This document shows, one piece after another, positions 19,924 to 32,748 of a DNA stretch of 64,000 bases; positions within the stretch are counted from its first letter, which is position 1, and each line of letters starts with the position of its first letter. Both the position numbers and the translations under genes were made by a program. The notes under the pieces were generated by a model. It was not told where the DNA came from and searched no databases. It saw only the letters and a list, made by a program, of their open reading frames with translations. This DNA comes from Juglans regia (Eukaryota; Streptophyta; Magnoliopsida; Fagales; Juglandaceae): the NCBI RefSeq assembly GCF_001411555.2, contig NC_049907.1, positions 31,686,234-31,750,233 of the forward strand, in the 5' to 3' direction.

Positions 19924-22023
19924 CTATTTTTTCTTTCTTTTCGTTGCTCCCTTCTCCACAGTCGAAACCTTTGTTTTCATTGGGGTCTCCCTTTCTCCCG
20001 AACAATGTAGAGACTTAATATTTTTTTTTACCATTGTCTGCGTCAACGTTTACTTTGACCTTGGTTGAACCAAATTTGACTCAAGTGTTAAACCTTCAAT
20101 TTTTTTTCTGAAACTCATCTAAATAACGCAGGAATGCATTGACAAGGTCATCACTTGGGGATACATGAGTCACTAATATCAAACATCTCTTCAACACAAC
20201 CTCATACCTCTGTGCTTCTGCATTGCCCCACAGGTCAACATAACTATTTTTTATCAGTTTATATCTCCTCTTCATGTCCTTCCTCCATCGATCCAATAAA
20301 TATTTTTCTGGCATCACTGTAATGTTCTTCATATTACATACACAAAATGCATGCCTACAAAGAATGCCCCTCGTCTTAAACAACTGACATGCGCATTTAA
20401 TGTTGCATTCCTCTTCATTATAGTAAACTGAGTATTGAAATGTTTTCACATGGTCATCAATGGAAACTTAATCTAAAGCATTGAATGTGGATATACAGCC
20501 TTGAGTGCTGACGTGGGTGTAATTACACATAATCATCTCCAACACCTCTTTTTGGACCTCCTTAAATTTTGCATTTGTATACACTGTTTGAAACTACTTC
20601 TCAATGCCGGATGGGGATAAGCATGGGATCGTTTGGTTAAAGAGAATTGAAATCATTGGTCTCAACCTCTACTTTCTTACAGAGAGCATTGTTAAATTGA
20701 TCGACAAATTCCTTCAAAATTGTACAAGAATGCACAAACTAGTAAAAAAAAAAATCATGCTTTCAAAACCCTGTGTTGTGCTCATACCTACCCAAAATAT
20801 ACTCTTCAAGAAAATAGTACCCAGAAAGACCTCTCCACGTACAACCCCTGCTGCCATGCATTAGAACCAAGATCATACTTCTGAAGTAGTTGCCCCACTT
20901 GTCCTCAAATTTTGTGCATGCTTGTGAATCATATAATGCACCCTGAATGGAAGTCTTCAACACTGTGTTGAATTAGGCATGGGAGACCAATTTCTTTGAC
21001 AGTTTTCACATGATATACCAGAGACAATAACTATGATGATTGTCTGGAAATACAGTGGCAATAACATTCTTCATTGTCGACATTAGTCAGTTATGATGGC
21101 TTTGGGCACCTGACCATTCATGCACTTCAGCCTTGTTCGAAACAACCTGACAAACGTACTTGTGTCCTAGCTGAAAATCAAGCCAATCCCTAAAATGGTT
21201 GACTGCCTATAATGGTTTATACTAACAAAGGGAGCAAAAGACATACCATACCTATTTGTTATCTAAGGTGATAACATCCCCGAAATACTCATATGCCACT
21301 CGACTTCGTGCATCAGCCCATAACACATTTCGTAACCGTCCCTCATTATCCACATCCATGACAGAAACAAAACCATCATTCATCTCCCTCATGCTCTCAA
21401 AGTATTCACTAAGTGCTTCGCCACCCCCTTTCTCAATAAAATTGCGACAATCTTTCTCTTGAAATTCAAGATTCTCAACCCCGTCCACATCAACTACCAG
21501 TGCCCCAAAGTTCTTGTTCATTCGAATACCTACCCTGTTATTCAGATCAAGCATCATTTTGCTATATTCATCCAAACACTTGTGAGATCTAAAAAATCTA
21601 GACTTTTTCGGGTTGACAGTACTATGATTGTGAGCATTCTCAATGGTTGTCAAAACCCATACCACATTCGACAGCTTAACATTTACCTTCGCATTACAGA
21701 CCGTTTAAATTGTCGGTCGTGGCCTAGAGACATTACTGTGGCTAGGCAAGTACTTGTCAGCACGCGCACACCCAATTGTCACATATGCTAGAAGCTCTTT
21801 CTCAGTGGCAAACTCCACACTAGATCTTGGTGTTTCAATTCGTTCATCATCATTCAAGACTTCCTTAGTCCCTTCAGCCTCCATCTCTTTAATTACCTCA
21901 GAAGTAGTTTTTGAAAATGAATCACTTGCACGTTGGGGGGGTCTTTTCAGTGGAATGCTGAAATTAGGCACTGTATTAGAAACACAAACGGAATATGTTT
22001 AAAAATAAAATAAAGGCATCCAC

Positions 22024-22283
22024 CTGGCCAACTTTTTGAAATCTTCTTAGCTCCTCTAAATTACTCAAGGGAGGGTATGGCACAATCGGTCTAATAGGTG
22101 GCATCAAGGGATGCTGCAATTAGGCACAGTGTTAGAAAGCCTTAAATGCACATACGAGAATTTTTAAAAAAAAAAATTTAAAAGGGCATTTACCTGGCTA
22201 GTCTCTAGAAATCTTCTCAACTCCTCCGGAATACTCGACGGAGGATATGGCATAGTCAGTCTAACAAGTGGCATCAAGGGATG
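22024..22283 (-). other. Tandemly duplicated 90-nt exon in the FAR1-related pseudogene
   Basis: Exons 22283-22194 and 22113-22024 are both 90 nt, phase 0, and similar: both begin HPLMP and contain EELRRF. Each is followed by a GT donor (GTAAAT, GTGGAT) and preceded by CCTAATT..CAG-type acceptors. The upstream copy has CTG instead of CAG at its acceptor and would be skipped. The large exon at 21957 is preceded by the same acceptor word. Confidence 0.6.
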
Positions 22284-22620
22284 CAGCAATTAGCCATGAT
22301 GTTAGAAAGCCTAAAATGCACATACAAAAAATAAAAAAATAAAATAAAATGGAATTTACCTGGCTAACGCAATGGTACGGATATGTATTTGGTGTCATCA
22401 TAAATGTCGAGTAGTATGAATTGAGACCATGATATCCCTATAATACAAAAATAAACAATACGTTAACTAAATAGAAATACTAGACACTTATATGCAGGAT
22501 ACTATAACTAAAAGTAATCAAAGTGAAAAGTCTCCTCTCTGGTTTTGCCTTTGGCGATTCTAGAGGTGGTGTTTTCAAATTTCAAAGGGAGTGTGTGTGG
22601 TAGCCCCAAAGCTATGCAAG

Positions 22621-24352
22621 ATGGAAGATTTGGAAGATCGATGGAAATAACTACGCCTCTCTTCGGAGGAGGAGGTAGTTCTCGAGTTACCTGTTAAGGA
22701 AGAAGAGGAAGTACTACGTAAAGGTGAACATAGTCTCATTGGGAAAGTATGCAGTGATCGTGTTATTGGGAAAGATCTTATTTCAAATACGATGGTAAAA
22801 TCTGGAGGATTAGCAAAAGGGCTGTATTCCAAGAGGTGGAGAAGAATGTTTTCATAGTAACTTTTGAAATGCATGCAGATAAGAACAGAATCTTAGAAGG
22901 CAGGCCTTGGCTTTTTGATAATATGCTATTTCCCCTGCGTCCTTATGATGGTAGGCTGCAACCTACTCAGATTAAGTTCAAATCTGAGATCTTCTGGTTA
23001 CAAATGCATAACCTACCTCTGGGGAAGATGACAAAGGAATGTGGAGAGTAGATAGGTGCCTCTGTTGGCAAGGTTTTAGAGGTAGATGCAACGGATCATG
23101 GTGTAGGGTGGGGAAGATTTCTTTGAGTGAAAATTGATATGCCTCTATTTAAACCTATTGCTCGTGGGAGATTTAGGAGACGTTTGGATTCGAAGATGAC
23201 TTGAGATGACTTAAGATGAGTTGAGATGGATTGTGAATAGTAATGAGATGAGTTGTGAATAGTAGTGAGATTTGTGAGTTAAAGTTGCTGAATAGTAATG
23301 AATAGTAGTGAGCTGAGTTGAGATGAGCTGCGAATCCAAATGTCTCCTTATTCACTCGACAGGTGGGAAGCTATGGGTGCCTTTTCAATATGAGAAACTT
23401 CCAAAGATCTGTTCCAGGTGTGGATGGCTGGTTCATGATGATGCTAGTTGTTCTAAAAGTGGACCAGGATTCATCATGGATGATAACCTCTCTATGCAAT
23501 TTGGTGCATGGCTTCGTGCGGAGGGGGTACCCGTTGTAAATTACCTCCTTTGTCTCCTATTGCAAAGGAGGGCACGAAGGAGGGAGACGGTGGTGTGGTG
23601 ATGGAGGACCAGGTTCATTAGACTACGGTGGTGGAGTAGATGCAGTCAGTGTAGAATGAGGGGGTAGATGGTCATGGTAGTGGCAATTTCATAGGCATGA
23701 ATCTCAAAGAGGGGTCAACTACTGTTCAACAATTGGATAGTGGGGGAAAGGATAAGTAGGTGCTGAATGAATGTGGATTCTATTTTGGTAGTAGCAAGTT
23801 TTCAGGAATGAAATTCGAGAATGAGCCAACTTTACCTCAGGAATCTGAAAGTGTGGAACTTTCAAAACAACGGATAAATGAGACTGATAGTAGTGTGCAT
23901 GCTACTCCTTTTAACCCACAAACTTCTGTGGAAAACACAATACAAAAGAAAGGCCATGATGGGCTTTCTTGACCTGACCAACTAGCTTCTTTGGATTTGG
24001 TTAAGAAGCCCAATAGATTACAACACAAAGGGGGAAGGCCCAGCAACCCTGCATCCCAAGTCTCAATGGACTTAACGGCTTCTGTGTTAGATACATCAAC
24101 CAATCGCCAGGTGGTACAGGCGAGTGAGAGTGATCCCATTTAATGCTTACAGACGAAGGGTGGCAAGTGGAAGCGACGGGCCCGTCTTCAAGGCAAGTCT
24201 ACTTCACTACCTACTTCTCAATCTGGTAGGAAAAGATTGGTTGATGAAGATGAAGAATTGTTCCCAGATACAGTATGCTTGAAGAAAGGAAGACTTGAGG
24301 GGGATCCACAAAATGATTTGGCCGAGGCTGTGTGTCAATCCCACCAAGCATT
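22621..24352 (+). pseudogene. LINE ORF1 (DUF4283 plus CCHC zinc knuckle), decayed
   Basis: It starts MEDLEDRW at 22621 with a stop after 9 codons. The DUF4283-like RNA-binding region is clear at 22836-23048 (GRPWLFDNMLFPLRPYDG, FWLQMHNLP). A CCHC knuckle (CSRCGWLVHDDASC) lies near 23410-23455. The rest is low-complexity linker. A MITE at 23176-23347 interrupts it, and several stops break the frame (for example near 23049 and 24140). ORF1 proteins coat LINE RNA. Confidence 0.75.
23176..23347. mobile_element. Tourist-like MITE, 172 bp, TTA duplication, inside LINE ORF1
   Basis: Termini are GGAGACGTTTGGATTCG and, inverted, CGAATCCAAATGTCTCC, flanked by TTA (23173-23175 and 23348-23350). The interior is GATGAGTTGAGATG repeats. 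TIR and duplication fit PIF/Harbinger-mobilised MITEs. It landed after the LINE. Confidence 0.88.
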
Positions 24353-27300
24353 ATGAAAATTCTAAGTTAGAACTGCCGGGGGCTTGGGAACTCCCGAACA
24401 GTTCAAAGCCTTTGCTCCATAGTGAAGGCTAAAGGGCCCGAGGTGGTATTTGTTATGGAGACGAAGCTATCAATTCAGCGTGTAAGATTAATAGCAACAA
24501 AAGCAAGGTATGACAAATGCTTGGGGGTGGATGCTATTGGCAGGAGTGGTGGTCTTATGCTTATGTGGAAACATGATAAAAAAAAATTGAATTGCTTAAT
24601 TACTCTAGTAGGCATATTAATGTCGTGGTTTCAGATGCTTGTGGTGAAAATAAATGACTGCTTACTTTTTTTTATGGTCATCCAGAGGTCAGTCAGAGGA
24701 GAAGATCTTGGGATTTATTAAAATCTTTTAAACCTGTTCTATCAAGCTGGTGTGTCATTGGAGATTTCAATGAGATTCTCTCCAATGATAAGAAGGTGGG
24801 AGGCTGTGTGCGAAGTGAGAGTCAAATGGAGTTGTTTAGACAAGTTTTAGAACAGGGACGGTTACATGATTTGGGCTGGAGAGGGGAGAAGTACATGTGG
24901 AGTAATCGTCATGGAGATGCTACCGACACCAAGGAGAGACTTGATAGAGTTCTGGCTACTTAAAACTGGATAGATGGTAATAGTCAGTATAAGGTTGAAT
25001 CTCTGGCAACTATTTGCTCTGATCATCGACCTATTCTACTTGAATGGGGTTCGGGTAGTGCAGTTCAGAGATGGGGTTCAGCTTCAAGTATGAACATAAT
25101 TGGGGTAGAGAACCTGGTTGCAGTGCTTTAGTAGCATCAGAATGGCAAAATGGAACTGTGGCGACCAATATGTTAGAAACTATGTAGTCCAAGCTAAAGT
25201 ATTGCAGTAAAGAACTAAAGAAATGGAGCAAGAAATTGGATAGTGAGAGAACTAAAGTCATAAAGGAAAAATCAATACTGTTGGATCAGCTTTAATAAAA
25301 TGAAGACCCGTGTTCTATGACTGCTTAGAAACAGATTCAGAAGGATATAGATTTTCTTCTGGATCAAGAGGATATCAAATGGAAGCAAAGGGCAAAGAAA
25401 CATTGGCTAGAAAAGGGGGATCGTAACACTAAGTTTTATCATGCATGTGTCAATTAGAGGAAGAAGAAAAATTCAATCCAAAAAGTTGTCACTGCTGAAG
25501 GGGTGCTTTTGACAGAACCTGGAGAATTTTTGCTTGGCTTTGGGAGGCATTTTTCTCAGGTATTTATTTTTACTTATCCTCCTAGATAATCATTTTGCAG
25601 TGTTTAGTAGGAGTGGATACTAGAGTTTCTGATGACATGAGACTAGATTTGGAGAGGGGTTTCTCAAGTGTGGATGTACTATTTGCATTAAAACAAATGT
25701 CTCCTTTTAAATCCCACGGGGCAGATGGGTTTAGTGCTGGTTTCTTTTTAGATCACTCGGATATTGTGGGAATGGATGTCTCTAATGCTGTCTTGGAGTT
25801 CTTGAGCAATGGAATTATGCCTGCAGGACTAAATGATACTTTGATTGCTTTGGTGCCAAAAGTTAATTCTCCTTCCTCTATGCATGATTTTTGACCAATT
25901 AGCTTTTGTAATGTATTATATAAGCTAAATTCAAAAGTCTTGGCAAACAGAATGAAAAAAGTGCTAACTACGGTTATCTCATCGAACCAAAGTGCATATA
26001 TCCCAGATAGGCTCATAACTGATAATATTATGGTAGCCTATGAACTCCTTCATACTATGCAGTCTAGACAAAAAAGTAAGGTGGGAAGTATGACCATTAA
26101 ATTGGATATGTACAAAGCATATGATAGGGTGGAGTGAGATTTTTTGGAAGCCATGATGTTGAAATTGGGATTTGGTAACAAGTGGACAGGTTTGATAATG
26201 ACTTGTGTAAAATTTGTTACTTATTCTGTTAAGGTAAATGGGGTTCCGGGTAACATTATTTTCCCTTCTCGAGGCCTTAGACAAGGAGACCCATTGTCTC
26301 CTTATTTATTCCTCCTATGTGCTGAAGGCCTCAGTTCTTTATTCCAACAAGCTGGGAGAAATGGTCTTCTTAAGGGTGTTGCTGCTTCAAGGGGAGGCAT
26401 GCCCATTAATCACATTCTATTTGCAGTTGACTGTGTCATTTTCTGTAAAGCAAAGCAAGAGGAGTGGAGTCACATAGAACATATCCTATGGAAGTATGAG
26501 TGTGCTTCAGGTCAGACTATGAACAAGCAAAAAACGTCTATACTCTTTAGTTCAAATACTATCACTACAGCAAGGGAGTTGATCATTGAGTCTACAAATG
26601 GGGTACTATGTGGCAATTACAACAAGTATTTAGGCTTACCTACAATGGTAAGTAGGTCTAAGTACAGCACTTTTAGATGTTTGAAAGAGAAGGTTTGGAG
26701 AAGAATTAATCGCTGGAAAACAGAAATGTTATCGGCAGCAGGAAAGGAAATTCTTATAAAGAGTGTTTTGCAAGCTATTCCGGCATACACCATGAGTGTG
26801 TTTAGCTTACCATCTGTTTTGTTAAAAGAAATAGAAGCTATGATTTCTAGATTCTGGTGGAGTCACAAGAAAACAGGTAAAGGTATTCATTGGAGGAGTT
26901 GGGCAAGACTAAGGGAAGTAAAAAATAAAGGAGGCCTTGGTTTCAGGAATCTAACTAGTTTTAATAGGGCCCTATTGGCTAAACAAGTTTGGAGATTACT
27001 TCAAGCACCAAATTCCTTGGTGGCACAGATCTACAAAGGGAAATATTTCCAAAATTGTAATATTTTGGACTCTAAGCCAGGTTATTCTCCTTCTCACATA
27101 TGGAGAAGCATTTGGTCTTCTATTAATTTGGTCAAAGAAAGGGTAGTGTGGCGGGTCAAGAATGGACATAGCATTCAAGTATGGCATGACAGATGGCTTC
27201 CACAGCCTCTTACTTATCGAGTTCAAACTCCTATCAATAGACTATCTACAAACTCAACAGTGGCAGAGCTGATTGATGCTGATACTTTAACATGGAAGAC

Positions 27301-28178
27301 TGACTTAGTAGAAGGAGTATTTAACTTCGATGAGGCACAACTAATTTGTAGTATTCCACTCAGTCTGAGGAATGACAGTGACCAAATGATATGGGTGAGA
27401 AATGCAAAGGGTGTTTTCTCTGTGAAGAGTGCTTATTTCTTGGATTGCCTTATGACAAAACAGTCTGTTGGTGAAGCTTCGAATGGAGTGGCTGTAGAAG
27501 AGCTATGGAGGAATTTATGGCAATTACATGTTCCAGGGAAGATCAAACACTTTCTATGGAAGGCACTTAGTTATATTCTACCTACAAAACAAGTGTTAAT
27601 GAAAAAACAAATTGTGGAAGATGCCTCTGTCCTATCTGTCAAGGCAATGAGGAGAATGTTATTCATGTTCTTTGGAATTGTTCTGCTGCTATGGATGTTT
27701 GGGGAGAGAGAGAGAGTCCTCTAAATAAATGGAGCTCTGATTATAAGGATTTCAGATTGTTATGGTTGGATATGGTTAACAGGTTGGATGTTGTGCAGCT
27801 AGATCGAGTGGCTATTATTCTTTACAAGATCTGGGCTAGAAGGAATTGTTTTGTCGTTAAAACATTTTTAATAGTCCACTTGCTTTAGTTAAATCAGCTT
27901 TGAATGATGTAGAAGTTTTTCATGAATCTCAGTTGAAATTAACTTATGTTGCAGACAGACTACCTCCACAGATCACTAAAGTAGAATGGAGGCCACTAGC
28001 AGATCCTTTTTATAATTTAAATTTTGATGCTACCTTTGAAGGGCTTTTGATTGAAGACATACAATTTTTAATGAAAGGACATGCAGATTGGAGCTTGATG
28101 TTTACTAAGAGACCTGGAAATAAAGCTGCTCATGTTGCAGCAAAGTTAGGCACATATTTAGATAGTGAATCAATATGA
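24353..28178 (+). pseudogene. LINE ORF2 (endonuclease-RT-zf-RVT-RNase H), decayed
   Basis: It starts MKILS at 24353 with TAG where Trp is usual (24368-24370). In order: AP endonuclease (CRGLGNSRT, VVFVMETKL, IGDFNEIL, SDHRP, to about 25050); RT (25595-26600: GADGFSAGF, PSRGLRQGDPLSPYLF); the active-site box FAVD near 26420-26431, where the first Asp of FADD is changed to Val; thumb and zf-RVT (LWQLHVPGKIKHFLWKAL, 27515-27575); and the C-terminus of RNase H (PGNKAAHVAA, 28110-28140). The longest intact piece is 26144-27724. Stops and frameshifts elsewhere make it inactive. Confidence 0.88.
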
Positions 28179-28398
28179 ATAGAGGAGGGCCCTCCAGAAC
28201 ATTTGTCAATTACTTTGCTTGAGAAGCCATGTACTATTTTGATTTGAAGTAATGGAATTATATTCTCTTTTTTCAAAAAAAAAAAACAAAGAAATACTAG
28301 ACACTTCAAGATATCCAATTGACCAATGTGTATCATACTTGGGTCGGTGAAATCAATGTAGAAGGCTTAGGTGGGCTTTCACCTTCCTCTTCGCTCAT

Positions 28399-29884
28399 CA
28401 AGCTACAACAACTAAGAATGACACACAAATTCAAGATCTCTAAATTGTAAAAAGCATGTGAGATATATGGGTAGAAAATAAGGGCAAAAAGATTTCTTAC
28501 TCAAAAGAAAAGGTATTGTACTATTGCGACTGTGCACACTAGGGCACTCCCGTATGAGGTAAGCAGATCAGGATTTTGGATGAGAGAGATAACTTTGTAG
28601 GAAGGTAAATCGAAGTCTAAAAGTTGATCAAAGATGGAAGACCGTGACCATTTCTGACCATTTGGCAAAAGAAACAAACACCCCCATTTAAATGCATGAT
28701 AAGTAAAGGCAAATCTCATGATGATAATGTCAAAATCGAACAAATTAGTCAAGTATGGAATCATCAAACAAATTAGTATACGGCTGCTTAAGAGAATTTC
28801 TCATATTCTTAATATAAGCAACAAATATCAGAACACATCTATTTTTGCTCTTACCAAACCAAATCAATTTAAACAATAGATGCAGAAACACAAATTAGCA
28901 CTAAGAAAGTTGTACCCTTTTGTTTGGTTGCAAAGAAAACCAAGGAAAAAGCAATCTCTTTTAAGGTTGTTTATGCGTCTGGCCATTATTTTCTCAAGCC
29001 CCAAATATCGATATTTCCAATTTTCATTCTAATGTTTGCTCCTACAATTTCTTAGCAATCATATACAACCCATGGATATCGTTAAACTAAACAGTCAAAA
29101 TTCATTTGTGCACTAAACAAAAGAATATAACTTTTAATCAAAACAGTTCGAGGCTGCATAAGACCAGGCACTCTTACTCTTAAGAAATTTTATAATATAT
29201 AAATTCACTTTTTTTTAAATACCATAAATTTGTTGATAAAAAATAAAAATTGTTGCTTTGATCTCAAAACACCCAACAAATTAAGATGCTGGTTGAATTA
29301 CTAGAAGATGCCTAAAGTGCTAAATGCATGCTTCCTCCTTGGTACGGCCAACATAAGAAATAGAAATCAAATTTAAATTTAGTTATATTATTTTCACAAT
29401 TAAAAGAAAAAACGTAAAGAATCTAACACAAACACAAAAAGTATAACAAGAACATTAGCAAGAAATATAACTAAATTAAATACCACAACTAGGCCTATGC
29501 AAGAAATCTAATAAACTAATGAACCCGCAAGACCCGATTGAATATGACCAGATAAAGTCGGGTTGACATTTAAATCGGTTTGAAAATCATCTAAATTGAT
29601 GAATATCGGGCCGCCATTTGCAACCCACATCTTAAAATCCCTTTTTAATCCTTTCTCACTTTTGCATCAAACCCTAACCCCTGCCCCCTGTCTTCTCTGT
29701 CATTCATGCTCCGTACAATATCTGTCTCCCACCTTGCCTGCTGGTGCCATTCTAGCACGAAACAAGCAAGAAAGCACCTTACCGGTATTGAGTGGGCATG
29801 ATTGAGTGGCCACCTTCCAGAGCGAAATCACCAGTGGGAGTGGCTATGCTTCCAGAGCGAAATCACCAGCTTCCAGAATCCATC
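28399..29884. other. Intergenic, mostly AT-rich
   Basis: No convincing gene. Likely upstream region of the FAR1-related gene at the left. A tandem of CTTCCAGAGCGAAATCACCAG lies at 29814-29872. At 29489 CTAGGCCTATGCA resembles an inverted copy of the end at 42195, hinting at an old DNA transposon around the chromovirus insertion. Confidence 0.4.
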
Positions 29885-30262
29885 TGTTATGAGATTATAG
29901 TTATTGCTCCTAAGAACTAGAAGTCTGGCCATATATGTTTAAGCTGTGTCGTTTTGCTTAAGTTAAGTGTTTGACTAAGTCAAGTGTCGTGGGCCGTTAA
30001 GGGCTCTTAGTGGGTAGTTATTTTATTATTGCTTGTAATTGTTGTGGGTCGGTTATTTGGATCAGTTATTTGTTTTTGTAAGTAATGGGTTATGCCTCAC
30101 GTTGTGTAACTGGTCATTGTCCATGGCCTATTTATGTTGTTTGAATTCAATGAAAGGAGCATCATCAATTATCACAAATTTACAGAATCTAAGGAGGCCT
30201 GGTAACCTCAAATTATCAAATAATTATCTACTTTCCTATTACATAAAATTTGGCTCATAACA
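29885..30262 (+). repeat. 5' LTR of the decayed chromovirus
   Basis: 378 bp, TGTTATGAG to CATAACA. It differs from the 3' LTR by substitutions and small indels. Confidence 0.92.
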
Positions 30263-30290
30263 GTAGTATCCAAAGCTGCGTTTCTGCGAC

Positions 30291-30808
30291 ATGGCTGAAG
30301 GAACCAGGTAAGCACAGTTGGCTGAGGCGATGGCGTCTCTGAAGGAGAAGAATCTGGGCCTATGAGAAGAACAAGAAAACCAAAAAGGCATGTTAGAGGA
30401 GGTACTGCAGGAGTTAAATAACTTGGCTTCAAGTTATGAACAGATAGTGGGGATGTTTGGAAATCATAATTCTAGAGAGGGAACTTCCAATCAGCGTAAC
30501 CAAGTTAGTAACAATCCTTTATTTGAGAAGATTGGGGGTATTCAAGCAAGGTCTCCTAGACTAGAATTTCCAAAGTTTGATGGGACTGAACCTAATGAAT
30601 GGGTTTTAAAGGCAGAACAATTTTTCTCTTATTATAATACCCAAATGACCAAAGGATTAAAATAGCCTTCTTTCACATGGTGAGTAAAGCCCTCTCATGG
30701 TATTCATGGCTCATGGATTCCAGCCCAGTTGATACTTGGGATGAGTTTACCATAGCCTTAAGGGTGAGATTTGGGCCCTCAGCCTATGAGGATTCAGTGG
30801 GGCAATTC
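30291..30808 (+). pseudogene. Chromovirus gag, N-terminal part
   Basis: It starts MAEGTR at 30291 with a stop at codon 7. The capsid N-terminal region is recognisable (RLEFPKFDGTEPNEWVLKAEQFF, then SWYSW-like and VRFGPSAYEDSVGQF near 30765-30808). It is split at 30809 by the copia-like insertion and resumes at 36985. Confidence 0.8.
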
Positions 30809-30813
30809 ACAAA

Positions 30814-31848
30814 TGAAATTATCCAAATACTCCTGTAACGCAATGGGAATATCTATCAATTCACTCAACAAATTAGTTAGTCGTCAAACATGCAAATAAT
30901 TTGATAAACAGTCAAATACATAAAATAAACGAAGTGCATAACACCAAGATTAGTATCGAAGGGAAATACTTTAAAGAACTATTTAAAGGTAAGACTCTTG
31001 GGGGCAGCCAAGCCCATAAAAGTCAATTTTATTATTTAAAAATCAATTATAAGTAAAACTCAATTACAAAACCTTTGTCAATTGACACTCTTACTTGACC
31101 AGAAAAATGACCAATTTTTCTTCTATCGCAGTATCAACTAGAACCTCCGATGATCTTCAAACATTGGCTTTTCACCTGTAACTCCAATGGCTGAACTTGA
31201 TCCCCTCAACTTCGACACGAAGTATGCATGCACTCAAAAATAGAGATAAAACAAAATTCTCAAGTACCACTCTCTGAGAGAAACATTATGAAAATTCTCC
31301 AAGGAATTTTCTCACCAAAATATGCACTAGAAAGTGCTCTAGAAAATATGCAGATCTAAGTTTTACTGATCCTAACCAATAGGATCCCTTAAATAAACAA
31401 TCTGAAAATCAATTCTAATTGTAGTAGGATTCTGTTGACAGAACAAATCTTATAGGAGTTTGATCTGTAGTAGGACTCTACTGACAGAATGAGTCTAGTA
31501 GGAATTTGATCTGCAGTAGAACTCTGCTGACGGTCGCGAAGTTGTCTACTAATGGAATGCTGACATTTCGTGATAACTCTTCACTGCAGTAACAGATTTC
31601 AGAGCAACCTCTTCTCTGGATAAGAACAGATTCCTTTGGACTCGATTTTCCCACTTATGACTTATCTAAACAACATTTAATACCTCTTAGATAAACTTAA
31701 TATTGTTATAGATAAAGTTATTAAATAATTTATATTCATCCAAAATTACCAACTTAATGATAGCATAACTTCTATCATTTTAGTCACTTAATCCTATACA
31801 AACTTATCAACTTAGTCACATAGTTCTAGCCAAACTTTTACATCTACA
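30814..31848 (-). repeat. 3' LTR of the copia-like element
   Basis: 1035 bp; about the same length and content as 35967-36979, with many substitutions, so the insertion is old. Confidence 0.88.
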
Positions 31849-32748
31849 ATCTCTCCCTTTGGCGGATTGGTGACAAAGTCAACTTGAGGAATGTCTTGCA
31901 TCTACAATCTCCCCATTTGGCAGATTGGTGACAAAACCAACTTGATGAATGTAAAGTGTACCAAAGACAAACACAACTAGTAGACCAAGATCTCGTGAAG
32001 AAAATCTTAATATTGTAGTGAGAATAAATGACATAGAACACTCTTTAAAATTAGCCTCAACAAAATCAAAGGTTAGACGTAATGTAAACCTACTAAAATA
32101 GTGTTCTAGTCATCATCAATTACTATGTAGAGTACTTAGTTCTCCCCTCAATCTCTCCCTTTTTTTTTCCAGCAATACACTTTCTTCACTTATTCATTCA
32201 ACTCCCCCTCAGCTCGTTCAACTCCCCCTGAGTAACATATTTAAATTTCTCCCTTTTTGTCACTGATCTAACAAGACTCATAAGATAATAAATATCACTC
32301 ATGTGAGCTGAGAAGAAGACACTAAGAAAGACATGATGAACAACTCCCATGTGTCTCAACTTTACATGGATTAAATGCATCTAATGTATGAGCATGAATG
32401 CAAGTAAAAGCATCACAAAATGAATGAAGTAGTTTGGTTAAGACATAAAAATAAACACTTGGTGGGCATTAGTTTGAAACCGACATGAATAATCCCAGCA
32501 CTGACTCATACCTCAATATATTTTATATTTTCATATTTATTTTATATAAACCAAAATAAATAAATAAATAATAATAATAGGTCTTAACAAAATTTTTTAT
32601 TTTTATATATATAAGCAATGAGGCAAGTAACATGCCTAGATGCATCTTAGTTCAAAACATAGTGTCACTCACAAAGAAACATTCAATAGAGTACACCCTC
32701 TTATTTGCAACAATCACCATGGATGTTCAAACCTCATAAGATTATCAA

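Larger units (their letters stand above)
22490..28289 (+). mobile_element. L1-type LINE, about 5.8 kb, with perfect 17-bp target duplication
   Basis: The 17-bp duplication AGAAATACTAGACACTT lies at 22473-22489 and 28290-28306. Between them are ORF1 (DUF4283 and CCHC), ORF2 (endonuclease, RT, zf-RVT, RNase H) and an A-rich end (near 28274-28289). It is near full length, on the plus strand, antisense to the FAR1-related gene whose first intron it occupies. Multiple stops show it is no longer active. Confidence 0.92.
19924..28398 (-). pseudogene. FAR1-RELATED SEQUENCE-like (MULE-derived) pseudogene, multi-exon
   Basis: Pieces of a FAR1/FHY3-type protein lie in order on the minus strand. First exon: ATG at 28398 to 28339 (20 codons, MSEEEGESPP, donor GTATGATA). 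Small exons follow at 22437-22360, 22283-22194 and 22113-22024. A large exon from 21957 carries the FAR1 DNA-binding region (TPRSSVEFATEKELLAYV), the transposase core (near 21330-21000, VPKAIITD), the SWIM zinc finger (CACQLF..CRHAF, near 20380) and a basic tail (EKGATKRKKK, stop near 19924). Lesions: a 7-C run near 21940 that shifts frame, TAA at 21705, TAG at 21252, several stops and shifts in 20450-21250, an A-run shift near 20100, and an L1 in intron 1. Family members are transcription factors in light signalling; this copy is not functional. Confidence 0.85.

Noticed and set aside
28501..28767. 88-codon minus-strand frame upstream of the FAR1-related gene
   Set aside because: No domain recognised and no conserved-looking composition; likely chance or untranslated leader.
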